Shown: piece after piece, positions 48,181-59,153 of the stretch
Layout: each line of letters starts with the position of its first letter
Position numbering within the stretch: position 1 is the stretch's first letter
Assembly: GCF_008831285.2 (NCBI RefSeq)
Contig: NC_045144.1
Location: 8,529,886 to 8,593,885, forward strand
Length of the DNA: 64,000 nucleotides
Source of the DNA: Nymphaea colorata
Lineage: Eukaryota > Streptophyta > Magnoliopsida > Nymphaeales > Nymphaeaceae
Direction of reading: 5' to 3'
The notes under the pieces: generated by a model
Databases searched by the model: none
What the model saw: the letters and a program-made list of their open reading frames with translations, nothing else
What the model was told of the DNA's origin: nothing
Translations under genes and position numbers: made by a program

Positions 48181-50130
48181 TAGAGATCTGTGAATGGTTA
48201 GCCAAAAGGTCTAACCAAGCGCACCAACTTAAAGTTATGATGTAAATATAATATAAACTTTATATGAAGGTATAATCTGATTAATAACTGATTGTTTTTA
48301 TAAAGTTGCATATAATGATATAAACTATTTATACCATTTAACTTAAACAATTTAAAACTATATCATATAAAACTAATAAAATAATAATTAATATTATATT
48401 TAATTAAACGTTTTTCTGTAAACAAGCAAACTATTATAGTTAAGGCATCAACTAAATAGGATATCTTAAATAATGTATTTATTTAATTATTAATAATAAT
48501 AATAAAAACTTCTATAAGGAAATTTCAATAAAATTAGTAGTTTAAAAAATGTGAAAATTAATCACAAATAGATATGTTTAATATGAAAAAAGTCTTGAAC
48601 ACATAAAAAAGTTTTAATTTATGAAATTAAAAATTATTTATTCAATTAATCAAGTAAATCATTTTGTATAATCATATAATATGTCCAAAAGTCTTATCAT
48701 ATATAACACATAATTCACAAATTTGAAAACAAAAGCCTTTAACTATTAAGAAAACAACACATTGTTCGATTTAATAAACTATCTTACATATCATTGGAGT
48801 AATTATAAAATTTTATGTAAAGAATAATTATAGTAATAAAGGTAAGAGGATTAATAAATTATTTTATATTATTAAACACTCTTTTTACGGGTGTAACACA
48901 AATTATTTTAATTAACTCAATAAAATGAGAAAAAAGAGAAGTTAAATAATATTTTTTAATGATAAATAATATGGGTGTCACTATTTAATAATTGACAATA
49001 AGTGATCAACTGATCATCATGAAATAATAGTTTACTCAATTTAAAATATGTTATTCCTTTCAAATAAACCAATTAATGTTCAATGTTCACAATTTTGATA
49101 ACGAAAGCAGGAAAGCTTCTTCATCGTGTATTTTAGCAGGAAATCTTAAATAATATATTTATTTAATTAAAAATAATAAAAAAAAACTTCAATCAAAAAA
49201 TTCAAAAAAATGAGAATTTTTAAAATATGAAAAAGACATTTTTTAAAGCTATAAATTTTAATAGACTATTATGTCAAATTGGTTTCAAGTATAGCTATAT
49301 TATATATTTAAGAAAGTAAAGGTGTCAAGAAAAACTATTGGCATGTATGTCACTTATGAAAAAAAAGTTGATAGCAAACAAACTGCTAAAGTCATAAAAT
49401 AAAAAAAGTTGATAGAAAATCTTAAACGCATTATGATATTCATTTTAGTTGAAAGCTTCTCCACTTGCATAATCGCAAATAAATATATTTAATATAAAAA
49501 ATCTGCTATACTCTTAAAAAAATTATTTATCAAATAAATTCTTATCCAAAAGTCGTAGGTGTTTGATATATAATACATAATTCACAAATTCGAAAACAAA
49601 AACTTTAACTAGTAGCAAAATAACAAATTGTTCGATTTAATAAATTATCTGATATATCAAATAATAGCTTTTTTATATACTATATACTTAGAAGTTGTTA
49701 TGTTGCCAGAGTCAAACTATAGTTTTAAAATTTAAAATGAATCAAAACATAATTTTTAAAATTTTTTTTAGCAGTGAGTCACCCGAACTCTTTTATTTTA
49801 ATGTCGCACCCGCGTCGCATCAAGTCGGGCGCGCACCGAACATGGGTGCAGCTCCGACTTACACCCGAGTCCAGTTAGAATGTCATATTATTAAATTACT
49901 TATATAATATATGTTCTGAAGTTTTCAACTTTCTTTAGGTTGGACGAAATTAAAAAACCATAGTTTTTTAAATTACTTATATTACAATTTTCAACTATCT
50001 ATAGGTTGGACGAAATTAAAAAACCATAGTTTTTCCTTCAAGTTCAATTTAAGTTGATCAAATTTAAAATGAAAATGAAGCTTCTCGCCCATTTTGTTTG
50101 CTTGTAAAAGCAATCGTTTATATTGGTTGT
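48181..50130 (+). other. hAT-2 interior, AT-rich, internally duplicated
   Basis: No coding is visible. Segments at about 48455-48810 and 49130-49675 are diverged direct copies (shared blocks: TTAAATAATATATTTATTTA, CATAATTCACAAATT, TTGTTCGATTTAATAAA). A second, 70-bp scale direct repeat lies at 49915-50035 (GGTTGGACGAAATTAAAAAA twice). This points to internal growth of the element. Confidence 0.7.
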
Positions 50131-50329
50131 TAAATGAACGTTATTGAAGATGATTGGTGGGTGCCGTTTCTTCTTTCCTACGGCTCAAAGGAAAAACAAA
50201 AAAGGAAACAAGAAAAGGAAACAAAAAAAAGAAAAGAATTGCTTGACGTTCTTGACGTTCTTCCTTCCCTGCACCGTTCCTCCCTGCACCAAAGATTCGA
50301 AGAATAACCCTTGCCATTCTTCCCCTCTT

Positions 50330-50601
50330 TTCTTCTCCCTCTCGCTCTCTCACGCTGCGTTCAGGGTCAAAACAAAAAAAGTTTGAGGTGAGTCAGGTGA
50401 CTTGGTCGGCTTTCCTTCCCTCGGTGGCATTGTAGAAGCTGGTGAGGGAAACGTTGGCTTTCAGGGGCAGGGAGGCGAACGCGCGGTGCAGGTTGTGGTC
50501 GAAGTTGCTGTCCACAGTGTAATCGGTGCAGTACCAAAAGGGAGGAGACTCGACCTTTTCATCCTGAAAGTGCTCGCCCTTATCATCGCCAACTCACTAA
50601 G
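50330..50601 (+). other. Probable 5' leader exon of the hAT-2 transposase
   Basis: The GC content rises sharply here after 2 kb of AT-rich DNA. A CT-rich start (about 50330-50360) and a GGCGAACGCGCGGTGCAGG stretch lead to a donor site CTAAG|GTAATG at 50601/50602. The matching acceptor is TATATGCAG ending at 51129, four bases before the ATG. The region is open for 67 codons from 50402, but I see no domain. It could be a non-coding leader or captured host DNA. Confidence 0.55.
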
Positions 50602-51132
50602 GTAATGCTGCTCTCCCCTAAACCTTTTTCTTGCCTCTGGTTTTGATGTGTTTGCTTGTGGCATTCTTTCTTCTAGTTGATATGTTTGTTTAAAGTCGAA
50701 AGATGATGCACTTTGGTTTTACTTCCCAATTCCCAAGGAGCTAAATGATGCTTTATGAGAGTTAGAAGTAAAGTGCAATCATATATGCAGTTTCCATAGT
50801 TCCACATTTTCTCCTATCTGCCATAGCAGGAGTCACTTATGCAGCATCTTCAGTTTCCAACTTAAATACTGACTTATATGACCGAGGGTTTATGAAAGGA
50901 AAACTTGCTGTTTATGAAATATGCAAAATATGACATGTCACTTTCTATTTTTATGCATGTGCCTGCTTTTGGTTGGCTGCACTTGTTGATATGGTTTTGT
51001 AGTTTCAAATAGTTGTTTTGGCATTTGCTTTTCTCTAATACTTCTGGTATGGTTTTGTGCCTCCTCCTTTTTCTTCCCATTTTTTGCTTTCGAATGGTTT
51101 AGTTAAAGTTTTCTATTTTTTATATGCAGATT

Positions 51133-53230
51133 ATGGATTCTACAACATCAGGTGCCAATGCTTCTAGTTTCGTCTCTGCTAACAATATAGAAGTTGACAT
51201 ATCTACGAAAACCAAGTCACTAAGATCAGCGGTATGGAAAGAGTTCAGCAGGACAATAAACGAATCAGGTATTCAACGTGCTATTTGTCAACACTGTAAA
51301 GTATCTATGGATTGCAATAGTAAGATGGGCACCTCACGTTTGAAGAATCATTTAAAATCATGTCCTAAAAGGCCTAACTTAGAATCATGTCAACAACGTC
51401 TGGTTTTTTATGAAAAGGATGAAAAATGTACTGTTGGTACTTTCAAGTTTGATTCAGATAAAAGTCGACAAGATTTAGCCAATATGATTATTGTTCATGA
51501 ATATCCATTTTGTATAGTTGGTCATTCTGGATTTCAGAAATTTGTTAAAGGATTACAACCACAGTTTAAGTTATTGTCACGTAACACTATTAGATCAGAT
51601 TGCATACATATTTATGAAGATGAAATGACAAAATTACGTACTATTTTGGAAAAGACTAATGGGAGGATTAGTCTTACATCTGACATGTGGACTTCGTCTT
51701 GTCAAAAACGTGGTTATTTATGTTTGACTGCACATTATATTGATAATAGTTGGGAAATAAAAAAGAAAGTTCTCAACTTTGTTATGGTTGAAACACCTCA
51801 TACAGCAGAAAGACTTGCATCAGTCATCAAAGATTGTTTACTAAAATGGAATATTGATCGCAAGTTATTTTCAATTACATTAGATAATTGTTCGACAAAT
51901 GATATCATGGTTACAAAATTGATAGAGTGGCTTCTTGAAAAGGATGCACTTGTCTGTAATGGAAAATTTTTTCAAGTTAGATGTGCTGCTCATATTCTTA
52001 ATTTGGTTGTACAAGATGGTGTCAAAGAAATAAGTGATGTGATTGACAAGATCAGAGAAAGCATAAAATATATTAAGGCTTTTCCAGCTCGCTGTGAAGT
52101 TTTTGATCGAGCAGTGCGTCATGTCAAAGTTACTTGTGAAAAAAAGTTGTGCCTTGATGTTCCAACTAGATGGAACTCAACATTTCTTATGCTTGATGTA
52201 GCTTTACAATATAAAGAAGCTTTTGGTCATTTTGAAGAACTTGATCGTCACTATCATTTCAGACCGACAAAGGATGAGTGGAAGAATGCTACTATTATTC
52301 ATAACAGTTTGAAGGTATTTTATGATGCTACTAATGCCATTTCTGCAGTCAAGTGTCCAACTTCCAATATCTTCTTTAAAGAGTTTTGTGAGATAAAGTT
52401 GGAAATTTAAAAAATGTGTTCAAGTTCAGATATTTGCCTTTCAAATATGGCAATGAGGATGAAAACAAAGTTTGACAAGTATTGGGATATATGCAATTTA
52501 ATTTTAGCAGTTGCAGGGGTATTTGATCCTCATTATAAGATGAAAATAATTGAGTTTTATTATAGGCAATTTTATAAAGATGAAGCATATGAACTTGTTT
52601 CTGCAATTAAGAATTATCTTTGTGATCTTTATGATGAACATAAAGCTACTTATGCATTGAAGACACTTTCTGCTGGTACTGGTTACATTGTTGATGTTGA
52701 GAAGGATAATGAAGCATCTACTTCGACTTCTTTGATTGAGGTTTCTTCTAATAAGAAGCCTAGAACAAGTGCATTAGATGACTTTCTTGAAGAATCATCA
52801 CAAAGCCAACATAGAAAATCAGATTTGGAGTTGTATTTGGAAGAGCCCCTTTACCCAAAAAAACAATCCAATTGACATTTTGACTTGATGGAAAGTCAAT
52901 GCACCTAAATACCCTGTGTTATCTAGAATGGTATGTGATATTTTGGCTTCTTCCTATATCAACTGTTGCATCAGAGTCAACATTTAGTACAGGTGGACGT
53001 ATTCTTGATTTATACAGAAGTAGATTAGGTTGCAAGACCGTGGAGGCTTTGATTTGTGCACAAGATTGGTTGCGAGATAAGGCTGAAGGTAATTTACTTA
53101 TTATTAATGTTTTTAAATATATTTTTGTGTTGCTTATTTTATTCTTTTGTTAGATGATTCTGATTTGCCTATACCTTTACTTGAAGAGGAAGCACCATTT
53201 GCATCTGCATACATTGAAACTGAATCGTAA
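51133..53230 (+). pseudogene. hAT-2 transposase pseudogene (BED zinc finger, hAT catalytic core, dimerisation)
   Basis: The start is ATG 51133 (MDSTTSGANAS), just after the acceptor; ATG 51124 lies before the splice site. The BED finger covers about residues 30-70 (CQHCKVSMD...RLKNHLKSCPK). Catalytic blocks follow: LTSDMWTSS (about 180-190), ITLDNCSTND (about 250), RCAAHILNLVVQDG (about 285-300) and PTRWNST (about 345). After a stop TAA at 52408-52410 the same frame goes on with KMKIIEFYYRQFY and KKPRTSALDDFLEESS. A frameshift in the A-run at about 52855-52863, a TGA at 52886-52888 (for the second W of TWWKVN) and another frameshift near 52950 precede the dimerisation region TVASESTFSTGGRILD...VEALICAQDWLR. 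An intron (donor 53089, acceptor 53153) and exon 53154-53230 (DSDLPIPLLEEEAPFASAY) finish it. The 30.6-kb relative keeps both tryptophans, so the TGA is a lesion private to this copy. Confidence 0.93.
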
Positions 53231-54038
53231 ATTAGAGGTATATATTCTTTTGTATTTATCTGTTTTCATTAAATCAATTAAAACCTAGAGTAATGTGTCA
53301 AGTGAGTCTAAGATGTTTATTTAATTAAAGTTTTCATTTGCATAATGCAGGTTAATTTGATATCATTACCTTCAGGACCTTAATATATCCAAACAGAAAG
53401 GTCATATCCTTTGTGGCAAATGAAGGCATTGAAAGAAAAATTTTGTAAGCTTGGACTATATGATGATTTTTTTTTATTATTATTGAAGATGTGAAGGATG
53501 GCTCGTCCAGTCTCTTGTTGCATCAACAAACAACAAAGTACAATTTTTAGAAATTTATATCAGAGAAGGTGGACTTTTGTTTCATATCATAGTTTTGTTT
53601 TGAGAATTAAGGTTTTTGTGCCTTTCTCACCAATTACTTTCATTTGTATGTTATAACAGTTCAAGTGTATATATTGAAAGCTTCAGACTGTATAGTTTTT
53701 TGCAGATGCCTAGATATTTAATGGAAACTTATTAGGCAGTCTGGCTCGTCGCCCTTTATGCTTTGGGCATTTTTTTGTTTTTTGTTTTGTTTTTAAAAGA
53801 ACATTGGTAATTAACGTCCATGGAGGCACTTGGTAAAAAAATACATGATATTTTGCTAGGCAGGCAGAATGTGCAGCTATTGTAGTGATAATGTTTTAGA
53901 TATTGTCTTGTGGGCCCTTTCTTGAGCTCTGAGAAACAAGAAGTGGTGGAATGATTTTTTTTAGCAATTTAAAAGTTAGTTTTGGATGTCAAATATGAAA
54001 GTCTTTAGATCAGAATGGGATCTTTAAATATAAAATTT

Positions 54039-54223
54039 GGATTCGGATTGAAATCGGATAATGAAATAAAAAGTCGGATTCGGATTGAAATCAGATAATG
54101 AAATAAAAAGTCGGATTCGGATTGAAATCGGATAATGAAATAAAAAGTCGGATTCGGATTGAAATCGGATAGTGAAATAAAAAATCGGATTCGGATTGAA
54201 ATCGGATATTGAAATAAAAAGTC
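54039..54223 (+). repeat. Five-copy 37-bp tandem array in the right subterminal region of hAT-2
   Basis: Units start at 54039, 54076, 54113, 54150 and 54187, exactly 37 bp apart, with a degenerate sixth at 54224. Each contains GGATTCGGATTGAAATCGGA followed by a TAATGAAATAAAAAGTC-type spacer. Differences are few (for example ATCAGAT or ATAGTG), so the array is young. The left end of the element has no such array. Confidence 0.95.
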
Positions 54224-54465
54224 GGATTCTGATTTTAATCGGATTTTGGATTTTAAAGTCGGATTCGGATTCGGAACCAGATTTTGATTTAAAAGTCGGA
54301 TTCGGATCGGATTCGGATATGGTTTTAAAAATCGGATTCGGATATTTTTAAGATTTTATTTTATCCGAATTCGAATCCGAATTCGAATCCGAAAATATGT
54401 ATATCCGAAAAGTCGGATATGATAAAGAGTATATCCGATCCGAATCCGATCCGTTGACATCCCTA
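54224..54465 (+). repeat. Right subterminal words and terminal repeat of hAT-2
   Basis: GATTCGGAT words in one orientation give way at about 54365 to the inverted ATCCGAAT form, ending in the terminal repeat (…GTTGACATCCCTA). Confidence 0.88.
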
Positions 54466-54490
54466 ATTGCAACTGGGATGGCATTTGCAG

Positions 54491-54823
54491 ATTGTGAAGG
54501 AGAACCAGAAATTACATAAAGGTTCAGTTGAAATTGAAGATGATTCTGCCACGTTGGCTTATACGAACATACTGCGTGGAGATGTTCTTTGGGTTACTGA
54601 CACAGAAGTACATGAGAATCGTGATATTGCAGGTTATTTACTTTCCTACTGCCACTTTTATAGCCTATCTTGCTGCTTGTTCGACCTTTATGTTGATAAT
54701 TTGAATGCAGATGAACTTTCGGGAAGCAAGGTGGAATTTGAGCCGGCAGAGGAAGGATTTAAAGGAACTCTTTTGGCATCAAATGGCTCGGTTAAGGTGG
54801 CTTTATGTAGCAACTGTATATAA
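54491..54823 (+). CDS. UBP26: UBP26-like ubiquitin-specific protease, C-terminal exons only
   Basis: Two exons encode the end of a ubiquitin-like domain. Exon 54491-54632 begins after acceptor TTTGCAG and reads [20 protein letters not shown]... to [14 protein letters not shown]. Donor GT is at 54633, acceptor AG at 54709-54710. Exon 54711-54823 reads [20 protein letters not shown], then a stop TAA at 54821-54823; splicing before the last codons (GTTAAG|GTGGC near 54796) is possible instead. The phase is kept across the intron. From memory, this matches the C-terminus of plant UBP26 (USP48-like, nuclear, removes ubiquitin from histone H2B). The catalytic protease and the upstream exons are not visible in the window, so it is either a gene with a huge intron holding hAT-2, or a fragment. 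Confidence 0.65.
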   Translation: MVKENQKLHKGSVEIEDDSATLAYTNILRGDVLWVTDTEVHENRDIAGYLLSYCHFYSLSCCLFDLYVDNLNADELSGSKVEFEPAEEGFKGTLLASNGSVKVALCSNCI

Positions 54824-55538
54824 TAACAAGTCTCCTTTAGCAACTGTTTATAATAACAAGTCTCCTTTTTATTGAAATATTCTACAACCTCTCTCTGTAT
54901 ATGAAACTTTTTTAGTTATTGGCACAAGATATCCCTTTAAGACTCTTGGATGATGAGCAAAACTGGGTGATAAGTTCCTTTTGTTCTGTTGCTGCTAATG
55001 TGCACATGATAATCTCTGCTATTTTCTTCAAAGAGTACTGCAAATAATGATTGGAACTGTGATACATGAAGACATCACCTTTAATAAAATCTATGAGCTG
55101 ATCTTCATAGATAATTCTTTTTCATTGCAAATCCTCCTTTTAATGCAGACTGGCTAGGTTGCTTACACCTCACTTTATCTAACAATTTTATCTTGCCAAA
55201 TCTTTGTCCTCCGCCCTCTTTTCTCTGTAAAAAAAAAAATAGCAGATAAGCATACGATGATAGGTTCAGGTTACTCAGCTTGGTCGCTTTCTTACTTGGT
55301 AGGACTCCGTTCATGTAAAGAAACGGATACCTCCTGCCTCGCTGTTAATGAGCCGTAGCCATTGATGTTTTTCACTACAGGGAAGGAGGAAGGCCAAAGG
55401 CCGCTATGATGTATTTTTTGTAGGTAACACTCTCCCTTGGTTTAAATACTCTCCTGTAATTGTACTCCTCGGTTATGGTTCTAAGTTCTTTAGACGTTCA
55501 GACTAATTCACCACAATCGATACTTGAAATGGATTATA
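54824..55538. other. Downstream non-coding stretch
   Basis: There is a direct repeat TAGCAACTGT(A/T)TATAATAACA at about 54809-54865. No further exon was identified with confidence. Confidence 0.5.
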
Positions 55539-55655
55539 TTGTACGTTTGGGCGACTTTTTAAGTTTGGTGTTTGGTATTAGTTCATAAAATATGCACCTA
55601 CATGTTTCTATTAAGTTTGTTCCATTATTTATTATGGAATCAATTTATGCCTTTT
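55539..55655. repeat. 118-bp dispersed repeat, copy 2
   Basis: Near-identical to 40646-40763 and in the same orientation; here it lies about 700 bp after the UBP26-like exons. The flanks do not match. Confidence 0.88.
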
Positions 55656-55779
55656 ACCCTAACACAAATTATGACACTTATATTCGGATCAAAGGGCTGA
55701 AAATCACATTATGACAAAGAGATGCTTCACAGATGCAGCAGAATTTATGCTGCTATACACCTAAAAGTATTTCTAATTT

Positions 55780-55915
55780 CGGCGCAGCTCAGCGCCCTCA
55801 TTGGACTGCTGTCCGTCAATTCGGCAGGAAGCCCTCCTCCGAGGTGTCATCTGTTATCGTCGATGTTGAGCAACTGGAATGCAGCGAGAAAAGGATAGAG
55901 GTAAGCAAGGTACGC
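55780..55915 (+). repeat. R1 family, short copy
   Basis: It carries CAGCTCAGCGCCCTCATTGG, the ATTCGGCAGGAAGCCCTCC box (about 55822-55842) and a core-like CTGGAATGCAGCGAG (about 55874-55888). It matches one arm of the hairpin at 60971-61292. An open frame of 90 codons (55733-56005) crosses it and contains HWTAVRQFGRKP. Confidence 0.75.
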
Positions 55916-56110
55916 TTCCCACCGAGCAGCAGCCTCCATGGCTGCCTCCCGCAGAGCATCAGCCTCAAGGATCACGTTTTCTTCCTGCAGAACAAGTCGA
56001 AATGAAGAGCGGGGAATGATGTTTAATTTTGGATCCACTATTTAACGGATCCATGGCATAATTGAGTCGGCCTTAATCACACCCAGTCAGCACTTTTTTT
56101 TCATTTACTT

Positions 56111-56795
56111 CGTGCATTTCTTTTGCCTACGACCATCCAGTGGCATGATCATTTTGCATTTGATTCAGAATTGAAAGAATCTCAAATCCATGATACCTGA
56201 AATTCATAGCACTCCTCTAATGTGGATTTCAAGTCCACACTTTAATGTTAAAAACATGGATCTGAAATCGAAGTTGAGAGAGAGAGAGGGGGTGGAGAGG
56301 AGTTGGACTTGACCACCGTCGATCTCAGAAATCAGATGTTGGGAGGGCGGGGAAGGATGTTAGATCCTCAGTTGTCTGAAATCATCACAGATATGAGATC
56401 AGTGGTAATTGAACACAACATTCATTTAACTTGATAAAATGAAACTTACTTTTGATGGTAATTATGTGTGTTTTTAGGCAGGTAAAACATATCAGAACTT
56501 ATGTAGTGCCAATACTTTGTGGTCAAAATCAAATATCATTCTTTGTAAAACTTATTCAAACACTACATATATTTATTGATGTTAAGATAGAAAGTATATA
56601 TTCTAAGGCTTGTGGATCCGTCTCATATGCTTGAAAATCAGATGCGCGATTACTAAAGGGTTGTTGGGGAGGAGCAATGTGGAAGGAAATTTAAACTTAT
56701 GAACTGCATTCCTGCTATGTAAGTTCTTCGCTTACATAATTCCTACTTCCTTGATCGTTCCTTTATGTGTTGGGACCATTTACTTGTACTTTAGG
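56111..56795 (+). repeat. Inverted repeat pair, left arm
   Basis: This arm matches the reverse complement of 59651-60150 from CGTGCATTTCTTTTGCCTAC at its left to CCATTTACTTGTACTTTAGG at its right. Shared inner blocks include ACTTTTGATGGTAATTA, AAACTTATTCAAACT and TAAGTTCTTCGCTTAC. About 165 bp near 56145-56310 is absent from the other arm. Confidence 0.88.
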
Positions 56796-57080
56796 TGAAT
56801 GAATTGTGTCTTAAGTTTTGTTTTTTTCTTGGGATTCTTGTATTTATTTGTTAGTCGTTGGACCATAAGCCTCTGATGTAGGCTGAGGATGGTCATTTCT
56901 TTGTTGCTCTATAATCTTTGATTCTTTTTGTGAATGTAGGGAAGAGGTTCGAATCTCCAGCAGTGTTGCACCAAAAAGTGTTATACATCGATGGGAGAGA
57001 GAGGTGCTAAAGAGATAAAAATAATCTTAACTATTAATCTTTTTCAAATAAGAAGAAAACAAGAAAAAAAATTAATATAT

Positions 57081-57525
57081 AGCGGTGCCGCCCCTGCCCC
57101 AAATTCTCGTCGCTGCGTTTCAGCGACTCACCATCAAGGATGGAGAAGCACCTTATCCCGTCCTTTCTCTCGTCGTTAGCTTATCCCGCCCTTTCTCTCG
57201 ATGCTGCATTCCAACGACTCACCAGCAAGAATGGAGAAGCCCCTACCCCAGCTTAAGCATTCTAGTGACTCACCAACAATGATGGAGAAGGGCTTCCTGC
57301 TCGATTGACGGACAGTAGAGTGTTTCCCGCCATCGATAATGCAGTGGGCATCGTGGCAGCTTATGTTATGGGGACCGAGAAGCCCGACTGTAATTATTTT
57401 TTTTTTTTTAAATTAACTTAGGCTAGGGATTTCTTAACCTCGTTCCCTGCCCACTAGCAATCGGGAAAGCGATAGAGACATCCCAGCAACCCAAAAACAA
57501 CAACAAGGAAGGAAAAATGACAGTA
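57081..57525 (-). repeat. R1 family, copy in the opposite orientation
   Basis: Reverse-complemented, it reproduces 11950-12520 in order: TTCCTTCCTTGTTG, GGGCAGGGAACGAGGTT, CCTAAGTTAA, AGTCGGGCTTC, GCATTATCGATGGCGGGA, GTCCGTCAATCGAGCAGGAA, then GGTGAGTC modules and GGCAGGGGCGGCACCGC. It has fewer modules than the 12.2-12.5 kb copy. The flanking minus-strand open frames (57423-57653) start outside the repeat and are not recognised. Confidence 0.85.
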
Positions 57526-58628
57526 GGGAGGCCAGTGCACTGGAACTGGCGTCGATGGAGAAGAAGGAGAGGGAGGCATTGGCCGAGCGCGTGACGTTTA
57601 TACGAAATTTGTCGTGTTGCTGTTCTTGTTTTGCCATCAAGCTTCTTGTTCATCTTCTTTATGGTCGCAACTTATTCATGTGTTTCTAATGTACTTCTTT
57701 GAGTCTGTCGGAGGGAATTACAAGCATCGTCTAATTAAGTGGGAACCGTTGTGGGTGAAGTTTCTGGCCCACACAACATAAGATAGGCATGGATTACAGT
57801 GTATGTTAAGCATGTTAACTGCTTCCTCAAAAAATTGTATGAAACTGGTGCATGATGAGTGTGAGTGTTTTTTATTTTTGTTGTTTTGGTTTTTTTTTTT
57901 TTTTTTTAGGGGAGGGGATGGGGGTCTGGAAGGTTATGCCAACACTAGTTTCCACTATTACTTGTCAAACAACGAATTGACAATATACATTTCTCAGGAC
58001 TTTCGCATATAGAGAGTTGATTTTCTGTTGGATCCCTGGCGGTTGGGGTTGATCAGGAGTGGGAGCGAGAGATCTGCAAGGCGTTTTGTGAAGGGGGAGC
58101 ATAATGTTCATGCGTCAGAGGAAGGGGTGGATGAGGTGGAGCCTCACCCCCGGCAAGACGGACGCGAGCAAAAACGATACCTCTGCATTCGTGAAGAAAT
58201 TTAACGTGGTAAATTTACCATGGTAAATTTTTTTGAAGAAATTTACAAGAGGAAACTTTTCTCTCTTCCAATTTAAGGGCCTGGTTGATACACAGGTAGT
58301 ATTTTACGTGGTAAATTTAACCATGTTTGATGTTCCAAAACAACAAAATGTTGCATACATGCATCAAACGGGCCAACAAAATAACAAGCATACATGCATC
58401 AAAACAAAAATTAATGTAGAATAAATGAGTGAGGAGGGAGATATGTTACTTCCCATTCAGAAATATGGAAATATGTTAAAATGTTTCACAGAGGATTGTG
58501 CTTTCAGGCAGCCAACAAAACAAGCTTTTAGGCAGCCAACAAAACAAGCTTCCCGGTGCCTCCTAAATTGCTAATCTATTGATGAGGCAGACAATTAGAC
58601 TATCAGCTGATGTCACACATTATTTGGT
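57526..58628. other. Non-coding stretch
   Basis: No gene is recognised. A TGGTAAATTTACCATGG palindromic patch lies at about 58207-58235, and a 25-bp direct repeat (GGCAGCCAACAAAACAAGCT) at about 58507-58555. Confidence 0.5.
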
Positions 58629-59153
58629 TTAATACAAATTGGGGTGTCGTCTCAGCACAGAGTCAATTCTTCCCGCTTGCTGCACCATCAATGGACTCTT
58701 CTGGTTAGCTCTAGACAAAATTGAAGCCATGGCATTGAAGGTATAACGGTTGTGCCTAAACCCATCTTGTTTTTCAGCCCACAGGAAGAACTCGTAGGCA
58801 CAATTCCATCCACACTTCAGCTCCCTCATAACAGACTCCACAGTCTCAGTGGTGAGAGTCCTCCCCAGTACACACAACATCTCCTCTCGGTTTCTTTGCA
58901 CTGGTTTCTTTGAGAATATCGACCACAGATCATAAACGGGATTGACGGGAAAATACTCAAACGAGTCAGAGGATGCAAGATCATTAAAAGAGTTGGATAA
59001 GGATAAGAAGCGACTAGTTTTCATGTAAGAACCCATCGAGATGAGGCTTAAAGAGGAGAAGAAAAGAAAACATATCTGCACTGAGAGAGGTGAGGAAACG
59101 TCAATGGAGTCGGGAGAATCACAACCAGGTGGAATACTCGAAGCAGGAAACAA
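58629..59153 (-). pseudogene. Truncated PPR gene start
   Basis: This 174-codon open frame begins with a serine-rich, possibly organelle-targeting N-terminus (start at 59153, or the inner ATG of MGSYMKTSRFLSL near 59033). It then reads REEMLCVLGRTLTTETVESV, LKCGWNCAYEFFLWAEKQDG and RHNRYTFNAMASILSRANQ, which is the usual entry into the repeats of a P-class PPR protein. After SRANQKSPL the sequence becomes unrelated and stops, where hundreds of residues of repeats should follow. It lies between the inverted arms 56111-56795 and 59651-60150. It is most likely a truncated copy; a spliced gene is less likely. Confidence 0.75.

Larger units (their letters stand above)
47790..54465 (+). mobile_element. 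hAT transposon 'hAT-2' (Ac-like, BED finger), complete ends, defective
   Basis: The element is 6,676 bp. The left end begins TAGGGATGTCTACGGATCGG; the right end, reverse-complemented, begins TAGGGATGTCAACGGATCGG, with one mismatch in these 20 bases. The perfect 8-bp target duplication ATTGCAAC flanks it (47782-47789 and 54466-54473). Both subterminal regions (about 390 bp left, 450 bp right) are dense in ATCCGAT and TCGGAT words, the usual layout of transposase binding sites in Ac-like elements. The transposase gene is on the plus strand with a leader intron and a small last exon. The element sits 25 bp upstream of a host exon. Confidence 0.96.

Noticed and set aside
54039-54223. CRISPR-like regular array
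   Set aside because: The 37-bp units are directly adjacent with no unique spacers, and lie in a eukaryotic transposon end. It is a tandem repeat.
56945-56960. GGTTCGAATCTCC, like a tRNA B box
   Set aside because: No A box at the right distance and no cloverleaf can be drawn around it, so neither a tRNA gene nor a SINE head is supported.
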